Notes: generated by a model not told the origin, from the sequence alone. Positions 1-7,153 are shown, numbered from the stretch's first letter. The stretch is 64,000 nucleotides of DNA from Flavobacterium caeni (GCF_900101895.1 NZ_FMVF01000005.1:1-64000), one strand, 5' to 3'. Made by a program: numbers and translations.

Positions 1-142
1 CCCATTTTTTGACCTCCCGATGGATCGACGATCTGTTCCTTTCGAGCCTATCGGCGATGTATGAAATCGATCTTTTTTCGGCAAGTAAAGTTTGTATGAT
101 GACTCTTTCTTCGAGTTTGAGGCGTGTTCTTTTTTTGTCCAT
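1..142 (-). CDS. IS30-family transposase, N-terminal part
   Basis: Reading leftwards from an ATG at 142, 47 codons are open to the window edge. The protein begins MDKKRTRLKLEERVII and continues into a helix-turn-helix with the segment IADRLERNRSSIHREV. This matches the Tra8/IS30 N-terminal DNA-binding domain, in which the transposase recognises its own inverted repeats. The catalytic DDE domain would lie to the left. The gene points away from the truncated cydB, and only about 50 bases separate its start from the cydB junction, as expected for an IS end. The family call rests on the helix-turn-helix alone. Confidence 0.7.
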   Translation of the reverse strand, partial: MDKKRTRLKLEERVIIQTLLAEKRSISYIADRLERNRSSIHREVKKW

Positions 143-197
143 AAGGCAGCAAATCTAAGGATTAGACTTGTTGCATTAAGTTATTGAATTGTCCCAT
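1..197 (-). mobile_element. End of an IS30-type insertion sequence (partial)
   Basis: The right end of an insertion sequence that runs off the left edge of the window. It contains the first 47 codons of an IS30-type transposase, followed upstream by about 50 bases of non-coding DNA. The outer boundary is inferred: the neighbouring cydB frame is conserved up to its residue 86 (codon at 198-200) and then becomes unrelated sequence. The terminal inverted repeat should therefore start near 197. The other end and any target duplication are outside the window. Confidence 0.65.
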
Positions 198-455
198 TGC
201 CGAGAGCATCGTCGCATACATCACCGGAAATCCCGCAAATAAAGCACCGCCGCCAATAACCAACCATACCTGATTGGCATCCCAAACTGGGGCAATGGCG
301 TTTATGGCAATTCGGCGGCTTAAATCTTTTTGAAAGAACAAATGCCACGCTCCTGCACCAAAGTCAAAACCTTCAAGAATCGCATAGCCCGAAAACAAAA
401 GCCCGATTACCAAATACCACAACGTCGGATAATCAATTCCTAAAAAATATTCCAT
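162..455 (-). pseudogene. cydB: Cytochrome bd ubiquinol oxidase subunit II, truncated by IS insertion
   Basis: Subunit II of cytochrome bd oxidase is normally about 340-380 residues with several membrane segments. It pairs with CydA to reduce oxygen with quinol. Here only 97 codons remain. The first 86 are typical CydB: a hydrophobic helix containing LLFSGYAILEGFDFGAG, then APVWDANQVWL and FAGFPVMYATMLSA. From residue 87 the frame reads MGQFNNLMQQV and stops, unlike any CydB. The break coincides with the inferred end of the IS30-type element. The gene starts 8 bases after the cydA stop and clearly belonged to the same operon. The remaining three quarters of the gene are not in view, so the oxidase is probably inactive unless another copy exists. 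Confidence 0.8.
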
Positions 456-463
456 AATTATAT

Positions 464-1825
464 TTATTGTAAGAATTGAAAATTAACGGATTCTTTGCTC
501 TCATCATACGGTCCGTGTTTGATTTTTTTATTGACCATATAAAGAAACAAGGCCAATAAAAGTGAATAGACGACGGTGAACATAATTAACGAAAACACTA
601 TTTGATGTGAAGATACTTCCTGTGAGAAAGCATCGCCTGTGCGTAAATGCCCGTAAACAACCCAGGGTTGCCTGCCCATTTCAGCTGCATACCATCCCAC
701 TTGATTGGCTATTTGAGGCAGGATCACAGAAAATGAGAATATCCATAAAAGCCACTTAGTTTCAAATAATCGGTTTCTCCACCATAGGAAACTTGCATAA
801 AGTGTTAAACCAATTAATAGCATTCCAATAACAATCATAATGTGGTAAAATTGGAAAACAGCATTGATTTGGCTTGGCCTGTCTGCTTCGGGAAAACTAT
901 TCAAACCTGTAATTGGCGCTTTAAAATCCTGATGGACTAAAAAAGACAAACCTCCCGGAATTTTTAATCCGGTAACTTCTTGTTTTTCTTTATCCACCCA
1001 ACCAAAAAGATATAGATCGGCAGGAGCTGACTTTTCAAAATGACCTTCCATTGCTGCCAGTTTTGCAGGCTGGTTTACCGCAACACCATCGGCAGAACTG
1101 TGTCCGGACACTAATTGTGATAGCGAAAAAACGGTAGCTACAACCAAAGCAATCTTGAACGCTTTTTTAGAGATCTCGGTATAACGTCCTTTTCGTAAAT
1201 AGTAGGCGTGAACACTCAAAACCAAAAAAGCCCCTGCCAAAAAGGAACCCTGCCAAGTATGCACCAATCGATCCATACTGGACGGATTGAACACCATTGC
1301 CCAGAAATCGGTAACTTCGGCACGAGCGTTTAGTCCTTCCCCAACGATATGGTAACCCGCAGGAGTTTGTTGCCAGGAATTGGCCACTACGATCCAAACC
1401 GCAGAAAACAGGGAACCTAAGAACACACCAATTGTTGAAACTAAGTGGACCCAAGGTTTTACGCGATGCCATCCAAAAAGGAGCACACCTAAAAAAGCGC
1501 TTTCCAAACCGAAAGCAAACAAACCTTCGGCAGCTAGTGCACTGCCAAAAATATCGCCCACATATCTTGAGTATACTGCCCAATTGGTGCCGAATTCGAA
1601 TTCCATAATGATGCCCGTTGCCACTCCGATGCCAAAGGTCAGCGCAAATATCTTGATCCAGAACCGGGTCAGGATCTCGTATTCTTTTTTTCGGGTTTTT
1701 AGATACATGCTTTCCATGATAACCATAATCAATCCGATGCCAATGCTTAATGGCGGATAGATATAATGGAAAGCGATGGTAAATGCAAACTGGATCCGGG
1801 CAAGAATTTCTACATCCATACTCAT
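464..1825 (-). CDS. cydA: Cytochrome bd ubiquinol oxidase subunit I
   Basis: A membrane quinol oxidase subunit carrying the haems of cytochrome bd, which works at low oxygen and resists sulfide and nitric oxide. The 453 residues include His20 (haem ligand in AFHYIYPP), Glu100 and Glu108 in the expected spacing, His189 in the RLVHTWQG segment, and Met383 in the signature [12 protein letters not shown], matching the known haem ligands and GRQPW motif of the family. The Q-loop between about residues 240 and 330 is short. Two possible ATGs lie 6 bases apart at the start; the first is kept. It follows the DUF983 gene by 5 bases and precedes cydB by 8, so the three form one operon. It appears complete although its partner cydB is broken. 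Confidence 0.96.
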   Translation of the reverse strand: MSMDVEILARIQFAFTIAFHYIYPPLSIGIGLIMVIMESMYLKTRKKEYEILTRFWIKIFALTFGIGVATGIIMEFEFGTNWAVYSRYVGDIFGSALAAEGLFAFGLESAFLGVLLFGWHRVKPWVHLVSTIGVFLGSLFSAVWIVVANSWQQTPAGYHIVGEGLNARAEVTDFWAMVFNPSSMDRLVHTWQGSFLAGAFLVLSVHAYYLRKGRYTEISKKAFKIALVVATVFSLSQLVSGHSSADGVAVNQPAKLAAMEGHFEKSAPADLYLFGWVDKEKQEVTGLKIPGGLSFLVHQDFKAPITGLNSFPEADRPSQINAVFQFYHIMIVIGMLLIGLTLYASFLWWRNRLFETKWLLWIFSFSVILPQIANQVGWYAAEMGRQPWVVYGHLRTGDAFSQEVSSHQIVFSLIMFTVVYSLLLALFLYMVNKKIKHGPYDESKESVNFQFLQ

Positions 1826-1830
1826 TTGCT

Positions 1831-2223
1831 TTAGGAATGCGTTTGGTGGTATTGGTCATCATCCTTGTAAAAGTACGTTAGCCATACTACCCTTGAAAAT
1901 CGTATCAGCCAAGGCTGCATGAGTACCAAAAGTAAGACATTGAACGGAAACCACCACAAGAGTTCCTTGTTTTTGAAACCATAACCGGTCACGAGCACAT
2001 AGGTTGTAAATGTAATGATCGAAATACCAACGGTGAGTATGTAGCTGACATAGCCTGTGCCGTGATAAAAGCCTGGTTCCAGTTCTGTCCGTTGGCCGCA
2101 AACGGAACATTTGTCAACCATTTTGTTGCCGCTTGTAATGTTGTACCATTGGTTTAGGAACAAATTTCCTTTGTGGCATCTTGGGCATTTGGAGGTAAGC
2201 AATTGTTTGAGACGTAAAAGCAT
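1831..2223 (-). CDS. DUF983 family membrane protein
   Basis: A 130-residue protein of the DUF983 family. Two CxxC pairs (Cys13/Cys16 and Cys39/Cys42) form a probable zinc ribbon near the N terminus. Two hydrophobic segments follow, at about residues 58-78 and 88-110. The function of the family is not established. Members often sit beside genes for terminal oxidases in Bacteroidota, and here it is the first gene of the cyd operon, 5 bases from cydA, so a role in oxidase assembly is a reasonable guess. Its promoter carries a Crp/Fnr-like site. Confidence 0.85.
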   Translation of the reverse strand: MLLRLKQLLTSKCPRCHKGNLFLNQWYNITSGNKMVDKCSVCGQRTELEPGFYHGTGYVSYILTVGISIITFTTYVLVTGYGFKNKELLWWFPFNVLLLVLMQPWLIRFSRVVWLTYFYKDDDQYHQTHS

Positions 2224-2239
2224 AATCTTTTTTTTTGAG

Positions 2240-2284
2240 CAAAGATATTTCTGATCTGCTTGTTGGTATGTGATATAAGTTACT
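2240..2284 (-). promoter_or_regulatory. Promoter of the DUF983-cydA-cydB operon with Crp/Fnr-like site
   Basis: On the minus strand a perfect Bacteroidota -7 box TATCTTTG lies at 2247-2240. A TGTGA-N6-TTACT site lies at 2269-2284, 21 nt upstream of the box. The left half matches the Crp/Fnr half-site fully and the right half matches at 3 of 5 positions. The spacing equals that at the SQR and TauE promoters, and the site centre falls near -42, as for a class II activator site. Confidence 0.65.
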
Positions 2285-2298
2285 TAACGAATTTAATC

Positions 2299-2333
2299 CA
2301 AAAAAAATCCCCTTCGGAACTATCCGAAAGGGA
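2299..2333 (-). terminator. Rho-independent terminator after the SQR gene
   Basis: A GC-rich hairpin (CCCTTTCGGA, loop, TCCGAAGGGG on the minus strand) is followed by a run of T residues. It lies 28 bases beyond the stop of the SQR gene and isolates that gene from the cyd operon promoter. Confidence 0.75.
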
Positions 2334-2360
2334 CCAACAACTAAAAATCAGGGTATTCAA

Positions 2361-3632
2361 TCAGGCAGTTCCTTTTAGGATTTTATTCCAATACAGCCAA
2401 GGAAGTATTTTAGTTTTCAGTATCCACATGGTCCAACGCGGTTTTGCCTGGTCAAAAGGAAACGTCATTTTTGGTTTGTTCGTGTAATCGAATTCAGCCA
2501 ACATTAATTTTCCATATTCGGTAGGGATAGGGCAGGCACTGTAGCCGTCATATTGAGCGCTCAATGGTTTTTTATCCATGACAGCCAATAAGTTTGCAAC
2601 GACAACGGGGGCTTGTTTGCGGATGGCCGCTCCGGTTTTACTACAAGGGGCATTGGTGCAATCGCCCAATGCAAAAACATTGGGAAATCTTGAATGCTGC
2701 ATGGTGTTTTTGTCGATTTCAACATAGCCAAGGGCATTAGCCTGATCACGCAACGGACTGTTTTTGATGAAATCGGGAGCTGACTGAGGCGGAACAGCAT
2801 GGCATAAATCAAAATTCATAGTTACCCGGCTGACCGAATCTGCATCGTTGCCTTCTGCAATACTATAACATCCGGCAGCGGATTTTGAAAGACTTTGCTT
2901 TACAAATTCAGTGTTTTTTGTCTCGAATTCGATGGTTTTGGCGTTTCCATCAATCGCAATGGTATTGGCACTGTAATGCACTTTAATATTTCCTTTTAGC
3001 AGTACTTTCTCCAACGTTACTTTATATTCCGGAACACCAAAAATAACGGTTGCTCCGGAAACATAGTGAATGTCACATTTCTCAAGAATTCCTTTTTTAC
3101 GCCAATAATCAACAGCCAGGTACATTATTTTGTGTGGCGCACCACCACATTTTATCGGTGTAGATGGATTGGTGAATACAGCCGTACCGCCTTTAAAGTT
3201 TTTAATCATCTCCCAGGTGTAAGGAGCCGATTTAAAATCGTAATTGCTGCTTACATTATTTTTTCCTAATGCTTCTTTCAGCCCTTTAATTTTGTTCCAA
3301 TCGAGTTGAATTCCAGGGCATACAATCATATAATCGTAGGTGATTTCAGTACCGGAAACGCACTTCACTTTGTTGGACGATGGTTCAAATTCGGCAACGG
3401 CCTCTTTTATCCAAATGGTGTTTTTGGGAATAAAATCCTTTTCGTTGCGGACGGTTTTGTTGATGTCAAAAATTCCGGCCCCGACGAGTGTCCATGCCGG
3501 TTGATAGTAATGCTTTTCGGCCGGATCGACTATCGCAATTTTTAAAGTACTTCTTTTATGAAGTAATTGCGAGGCTACAGATAAGCCTGCATTTCCTCCG
3601 CCAATAATAAGTATTTGATGATGATTTGTCAT
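2361..3632 (-). CDS. Type II sulfide:quinone oxidoreductase (SQR-like)
   Basis: A flavoprotein of 423 residues expected to oxidise sulfide and pass electrons to the quinone pool at the membrane. The FAD-binding motif GGGNAG is at residues 11-16. Two cysteines sit in the contexts known from the mitochondrial, type II branch: Cys162 in PIKCGGAPHKIMY and Cys367 in GYSACPIPTEYGKLML. These would form the redox disulfide and hold the persulfide. A second FAD motif, FALGDC, is near residue 320. The gene stands alone between a terminator and its own promoter. Its neighbours, a bd oxidase operon and a TauE/SafE exporter, suggest a route from sulfide through quinol to oxygen. No persulfide dioxygenase or rhodanese is seen in the window. 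Quinone specificity cannot be read from sequence. Confidence 0.88.
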   Translation of the reverse strand: MTNHHQILIIGGGNAGLSVASQLLHKRSTLKIAIVDPAEKHYYQPAWTLVGAGIFDINKTVRNEKDFIPKNTIWIKEAVAEFEPSSNKVKCVSGTEITYDYMIVCPGIQLDWNKIKGLKEALGKNNVSSNYDFKSAPYTWEMIKNFKGGTAVFTNPSTPIKCGGAPHKIMYLAVDYWRKKGILEKCDIHYVSGATVIFGVPEYKVTLEKVLLKGNIKVHYSANTIAIDGNAKTIEFETKNTEFVKQSLSKSAAGCYSIAEGNDADSVSRVTMNFDLCHAVPPQSAPDFIKNSPLRDQANALGYVEIDKNTMQHSRFPNVFALGDCTNAPCSKTGAAIRKQAPVVVANLLAVMDKKPLSAQYDGYSACPIPTEYGKLMLAEFDYTNKPKMTFPFDQAKPRWTMWILKTKILPWLYWNKILKGTA

Positions 3633-3661
3633 TTTTATTACGTTTTAAAGCTTAATGAGTT

Positions 3662-3706
3662 CAATAGTAGTACTTAATGATTTGTAGTGTTGTGACTTTT
3701 ATCACA
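3662..3706 (-). promoter_or_regulatory. SQR promoter with Crp/Fnr-like palindrome
   Basis: TGTGA-CTTTTA-TCACA at 3691-3706 is a perfect match to the palindromic TGTGA-N6-TCACA consensus. A -7 box TACTATTG (7 of 8 to TAnnTTTG) lies at 3669-3662 on the minus strand, 21 nt downstream of the site. The SQR start codon is 29 bases further on. Confidence 0.75.
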
Positions 3707-3714
3707 TAACAATC

Positions 3715-4506
3715 TTATTTGGGAAAAAATAATTCTTTGGTTATGATATAGATTCCCATTACAAGCACGAACCATCCAAAGGCCGGTTTTAATTTAGCGC
3801 CATCGATTTTTTTTGAGAGCAATGTGCCTATGAAAATACCGACAGTTGCAAAAATGGCTATTGTAAGCAAGAATGCATAGTTTATGGCTATGCCGTTTAC
3901 CACGTCGCCCAAAAATCCGAATAGGGAGTTGAATGCTATAATCAGTAATGAAGTGCCGACAGCCTGTTTCATACTCATTCCGTTGAAAAACAGCAAGGCA
4001 GGTATGATAAGAAATCCGCCACCTGCACCCAAAAATCCGGTAACAATGCCTACCAAAGCACCGATAAGCATTGTCTTGACCGTACTGGTTTGAGTCTTTA
4101 TTGGATGATCAGTACCTTTGCTGATCATCGAGTAAGAGGCGGCAACCATCAATACTGCAAACAAGGCCATGATTAATGCTCCTTTTGTAAACGTAAAGCC
4201 GCCAGAGCTGAAAATGGTTTCGGGAAGTAATGGTAAAATGGACTTACGCACAAAAATCAGCGTTGCCAATGACGGTACAGCAAAAAGGAGCGCAGGTTTC
4301 AGCATAATGTTGCCCATGCGGTAATGCCTGACTGCTCCGATAGCGGCAGTAAACCCTACTATAAAAAGTGAATAAGTGGTGGCTAATTTTGGATTGATGT
4401 TAAACAGGTAAACCAATATTGGAATGGTCAGTATGCTTCCTCCGCCGCCAATCAGCCCTAAGGTGATACCAATAAGTATGGATGCTAAATAGCCTATGTA
4501 TTCCAT
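3715..4506 (-). CDS. TauE/SafE family sulfite/anion exporter
   Basis: A membrane permease of 263 residues with two similar halves, each opening with a glycine-rich helix (IGITLGLIGGGGSILTIPI and ALVGIVTGFLGAGGGFLIIP). This is the hallmark of the TauE/SafE (DUF81) family. Family members export sulfite, sulfoacetate or other small sulfur anions. I chose the ATG at 4506, giving MEYIGYLASILIG. The frame can be extended to a GTG at 4569, but that would run through the promoter and the Crp/Fnr-like site. The gene lies between the Crp/Fnr regulator and the SQR gene, so removal of a sulfur oxyanion made from sulfide is the likely role. Confidence 0.88.
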   Translation of the reverse strand: MEYIGYLASILIGITLGLIGGGGSILTIPILVYLFNINPKLATTYSLFIVGFTAAIGAVRHYRMGNIMLKPALLFAVPSLATLIFVRKSILPLLPETIFSSGGFTFTKGALIMALFAVLMVAASYSMISKGTDHPIKTQTSTVKTMLIGALVGIVTGFLGAGGGFLIIPALLFFNGMSMKQAVGTSLLIIAFNSLFGFLGDVVNGIAINYAFLLTIAIFATVGIFIGTLLSKKIDGAKLKPAFGWFVLVMGIYIITKELFFPK

Positions 4507-4525
4507 AATTGTAAATTTTTTGCTG

Positions 4526-4570
4526 CAAATATTAGCAGTATAAAATTTACAATTTGTAACATTTATCACA
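4526..4570 (-). promoter_or_regulatory. TauE promoter with Crp/Fnr-like site
   Basis: TGTAA-CATTTA-TCACA at 4555-4570 matches TGTGA-N6-TCACA at 9 of 10 positions. The -7 box AATATTTG (7 of 8) is at 4533-4526, again 21 nt from the site. The site supports the start codon at 4506 rather than the GTG at 4569. Confidence 0.7.
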
Positions 4571-4578
4571 TAGGTGTT

Positions 4579-5205
4579 TTATTTCAGGAGTTCGATGTGG
4601 TTTCGGTGTAATTTTAGTGCGCCACGCTGTTCCAGTTTTTTGAGCAGGCGGGAAATTACTTCTCTTGAGGTATTTAATTCTGTAGCAATTTCCTGGTGTG
4701 ATAGTTTTAAGTCCATACAACCACAAGCTTCCTGATGCCGCTTTAAATAAAATTCAAGCCGCTCGTCCATGGCACGAAAGGCAATGCTGTTCACCACTTC
4801 GAGAACTTCCTCAAAACGGCTGCGGTACGTATCAATCACAAATTCGTACCAAGAGCGGTGTTGCATCATCCATTTATCCATCAAAGGCAACGGAACCATA
4901 ACCAATTCGGCATCTTCCACCACTTTGGCCATAATCTGGCTGGTCTCGCTTTTGGTGGCACATATCATTGAAATGGCGCAGGCCTGCCCGGGTTGCAGGT
5001 AGTACATGAAAAATTCCCCACCGTCATCATCTTCCCGATAAATTTTTATACTACCGCTTAAGACTAAAACCGTATTCTTGATATACTGACCTGTGCGCAT
5101 AATAACGTCACCAGCGACAAAAGCCCGATCAATGGCATTTGCATCGATCTCTTCAACAAGGGCATTTGAAAATGAGGGAAATAGTTTTTTTAGGTCTCGA
5201 TTCAT
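4579..5205 (-). CDS. Crp/Fnr family transcriptional regulator
   Basis: A 208-residue regulator with an N-terminal cyclic-nucleotide-type effector domain (about 10-120), a long dimerisation helix, and a C-terminal winged helix (about 165-200) with the recognition helix in NTSREVISRLLKKL. The TSREVxSR pattern fits the Crp/Fnr family, whose usual site is TGTGA-N6-TCACA. Three such sites lie in front of the neighbouring operons. There is no N-terminal cysteine cluster of the Fnr iron-sulfur type. Cysteines occur at 76, 82, 161 and 163; Cys76 and Cys82 (in QACAISMICATKS) sit in the effector domain and could sense a sulfur species, which is inference. The gene is transcribed alone from its own promoter, which lacks the site. 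Confidence 0.88.
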   Translation of the reverse strand: MNRDLKKLFPSFSNALVEEIDANAIDRAFVAGDVIMRTGQYIKNTVLVLSGSIKIYREDDDGGEFFMYYLQPGQACAISMICATKSETSQIMAKVVEDAELVMVPLPLMDKWMMQHRSWYEFVIDTYRSRFEEVLEVVNSIAFRAMDERLEFYLKRHQEACGCMDLKLSHQEIATELNTSREVISRLLKKLEQRGALKLHRNHIELLK

Positions 5206-5227
5206 TGTTAAGGTGTGTTTTGGTGGA

Positions 5228-5248
5228 CAAATTTAAAATACAAAATTA
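5228..5248 (-). promoter_or_regulatory. -7 boxes upstream of the Crp/Fnr gene
   Basis: Two perfect TAnnTTTG matches occur on the minus strand: TAATTTTG at 5248-5241 and TAAATTTG at 5235-5228, ahead of the start at 5205. No TGTGA-N6-TCACA site is found at the matching distance, so autoregulation of the class II type is not indicated. Confidence 0.4.
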
Positions 5249-5405
5249 GACAATTATCAGGCAAAATGGAATCAATTGAATATTATGTATCTTAACATTT
5301 GGATATTAAAATTTGGGTTCCTAAATCTACATGTTTTCACTAACCTTTGTCAAGAACTTTAGTATGTTTTTATGTAGTTTACTTGAATTTAAAAGATGAT
5401 GATTA

Positions 5406-5480
5406 CTATTTATATTTTGCCTTATAATCTTTGATGGCCCTACTTACGATTTCCTGAGCCAATCTGTTGTTTTGGAAATC
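5406..5480 (-). other. Short coding-like remnant
   Basis: Between a stop at 5481-5483 and a stop at 5406-5408 there are 24 open codons that look like a charged protein tail (FQNNRLAQEIVSRA, then a lysine-rich end). No start codon is present. It may be the 3' end of a gene cut by rearrangement at the island, or chance. The rest of 5206-5496 shows only AT-rich DNA. Confidence 0.2.
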
Positions 5481-5496
5481 TTAGAATGTATGAGCA

Positions 5497-6738
5497 TTAA
5501 CCGTTTGCTTTTCGTAATGTGAGCTTATTGGAAAATTTTGCACGAAGATTTTGCATATCCTCGCTAACCTTCTTATCAAGTACTCTCGCATAATGTTGAG
5601 TAGTTTGGATATTTTTATGCCCAAGCATTTTACTAACACTTTCTATAGGAACGCCATTAGTCAAAGTCACGGAAGTTGCGAATGTATGTCTGGCCATATG
5701 GAATGTGATTTCTTTTGATATTTCGCATAAGTCACCAATCTCCTTTAAATAGCCGTTCATCTTTTGATTGCTGAGAACCGGTAAAACCCTATCTTCATTC
5801 AGACATTTAGGATGTGAAGCATATTTTTTAATTAATTCTTCGGGAATAGGAAGCAAAGGTATTTTAGATTTGGTATCTGTTTTTTGCCTGTTTTTAAATA
5901 TCCATTTTTGGCCATCGATGCCAATCCCGATATGGTCGTTCCGTAATCCTTTCACGTCAACGTAAGCCAAGCCTGTAAAACAGCAAAAGATAAAAATGTC
6001 GCGTACTAATTCTAGTCTAGGAGTGCGGAACTTTTTTGAGTAAATGCTTTGGATTTCTTCTTCTGTTAGAAATTCTGTTTCAACTTCTTTCATCTTGCCG
6101 TTATACTTAACAAATGGGTCTTTTTCAAGCCAATCATTGCTGATACAGATTTTTATTATTTTCCTGAAATTGCGGACGTATTTAACTGCAGTATTATTAC
6201 TGCAGTTTTTTTCGCATCTTAAATAAAATTCGAAATCGGTGATCAGTGCAAAGTCAATTTTATCGATAGCGATATCCTTAATATTAAATTTCCAAATTAG
6301 AAACTCTTCAACATGTTTCAATGATATTTTAAAGCGCTCTAACGTTCCAGGTGCATAGCCATTTCCTAAAAGACTTTCAATTCGGTTATTGTGGTCTCTG
6401 TAAATTGGTAAAAGCATTCGTTGAGAATCGGTTTCATCGAATAGGCGCTTCCGGAAGTTTTCGATATTTAAAGCCTCTCTTTTATGGGTAAGAGTCATTT
6501 GAATATCTATTACCTGTGATTTTACAGAATCGAGATAGTTATTAATTGAACGGGCTTCTTCTGAACTGCCTTTCATTTTCGACAGTTCATCAGACCATTT
6601 TGATTTTTCAATAAACTTTTTGGAACTGAATTCGAGACGTTCACCATTGACAGTTAGCCGGATATAAATTGGAAGAAGTCCGGCAACATTGGCTTTGGTT
6701 TTTTTTGCATAGAAATGCAAAGTGATTTTTGTTTTCAT
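5497..6738 (-). CDS. Tyrosine recombinase (phage/ICE-type integrase)
   Basis: A site-specific recombinase of 413 residues, the usual length for Bacteroidota mobile-element integrases. It has an arm-binding N-terminal domain (about 1-100), a core-binding SAM-like domain (about 110-205) and a catalytic domain (about 220-400). Catalytic residues are visible as His347 and Arg350 in HMARHTFAT, His374 in LGHKN and Tyr383 in TTQHYARV. The first arginine of the classical set is not in its usual place: the motif reads FTGLAYVDV, as in the IntDOT-like group. The gene starts about 275 bases from the 3' end of tRNA-Val, a common integration target. It probably moved the AT-rich block to its left. Confidence 0.93.
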   Translation of the reverse strand: MKTKITLHFYAKKTKANVAGLLPIYIRLTVNGERLEFSSKKFIEKSKWSDELSKMKGSSEEARSINNYLDSVKSQVIDIQMTLTHKREALNIENFRKRLFDETDSQRMLLPIYRDHNNRIESLLGNGYAPGTLERFKISLKHVEEFLIWKFNIKDIAIDKIDFALITDFEFYLRCEKNCSNNTAVKYVRNFRKIIKICISNDWLEKDPFVKYNGKMKEVETEFLTEEEIQSIYSKKFRTPRLELVRDIFIFCCFTGLAYVDVKGLRNDHIGIGIDGQKWIFKNRQKTDTKSKIPLLPIPEELIKKYASHPKCLNEDRVLPVLSNQKMNGYLKEIGDLCEISKEITFHMARHTFATSVTLTNGVPIESVSKMLGHKNIQTTQHYARVLDKKVSEDMQNLRAKFSNKLTLRKANG

Positions 6739-6865
6739 GGCGGTAACCTTTTTAATTACTAATCAATTTATTGTTCTGAGTAATTGCAAACAAGATGTAC
6801 AAATTTTAGACAGGTGAGTGAACGGGTTCAACGGCACCAGTGTTTGCAAGGCTTAAGCGATTTTA

Positions 6866-6906
6866 GCGAGACCCTAATTTTCTGATCTGGTCGGGTCTCG
6901 ATTTTA
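6866..6906. repeat. Hairpin between integrase and tRNA-Val
   Basis: CGAGACCC at 6867-6874 pairs with GGGTCTCG at 6893-6900 across an 18-base loop. It lies in the 276-base space between the integrase and the tRNA. It could be part of an attachment site or a weak terminator; neither is shown. Confidence 0.35.
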
Positions 6907-6956
6907 TCTCCTAAGAAATAAGATTGAATGAATAATTTGAAGTATGCCTAAAAGCA

Positions 6957-6990
6957 AAAAGCCGATAAATCCTAAGATTTATCGGCTTTT
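6957..6990 (-). terminator. Strong hairpin terminator after tRNA-Val
   Basis: Fifteen perfectly paired bases (AAAAGCCGATAAATC at 6957-6971 with its complement at 6976-6990) surround a 4-base loop, with T runs on both strands. It lies 24 bases past the 3' end of the tRNA, so it can terminate the leftward tRNA transcript. Confidence 0.85.
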
Positions 6991-7014
6991 GAAACCATTT
7001 GTTTTTAAACTTGT

Positions 7015-7088
7015 GGGCGATGAGGGGTTCGAACCCCCGACCCCCTCGGTGTAAACGAGGTGCTCTGAACCAGCTGAGCTAATCGCCC
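7015..7088 (-). tRNA. tRNA-Val (anticodon TAC)
   Basis: A 74-base cloverleaf without an encoded CCA. The acceptor stem GGGCGAT pairs with ATCGCCC. The anticodon stem CCTCG/CGAGG encloses the loop TTTACAC with anticodon TAC, and the T arm holds GGTTCGAACCC. It marks the boundary between the AT-rich left block and the GC-rich core, with an integrase next to its 3' side. No second copy of the tRNA 3' end is seen in the window. Confidence 0.95.
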
Positions 7089-7107
7089 TTGTTGCTTATT
7101 GCGAGTG

Positions 7108-7138
7108 CAAATATAAGGCAGTTTTTGGTTTCTGCAAA
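7108..7138 (-). promoter_or_regulatory. Promoter of tRNA-Val
   Basis: On the minus strand TTTG at 7138-7135, a 19-base spacer and TATATTTG at 7115-7108 match the Bacteroidota housekeeping consensus exactly. Transcription would begin about 15 bases before the mature tRNA. Confidence 0.8.
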
Positions 7139-7153
7139 CAAATATCGTTTTTT

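Noticed and set aside
4507..4569. Longer TauE/SafE protein starting from a GTG
   Set aside because: The extension would cover the -7 box and the Crp/Fnr-like site. The membrane protein starts naturally at the ATG at 4506.
5250..5300. Crp/Fnr-like operator for autoregulation
   Set aside because: At the distance seen in the three other promoters the sequence (ATCAATTGAAT) does not resemble TGTGA-N6-TCACA.
6739..6956. A full duplicate of the tRNA-Val 3' end as an attachment site
   Set aside because: GGGTTCAACGG near 6828 recalls the T arm only loosely. No convincing direct repeat of the tRNA end was found in the window.
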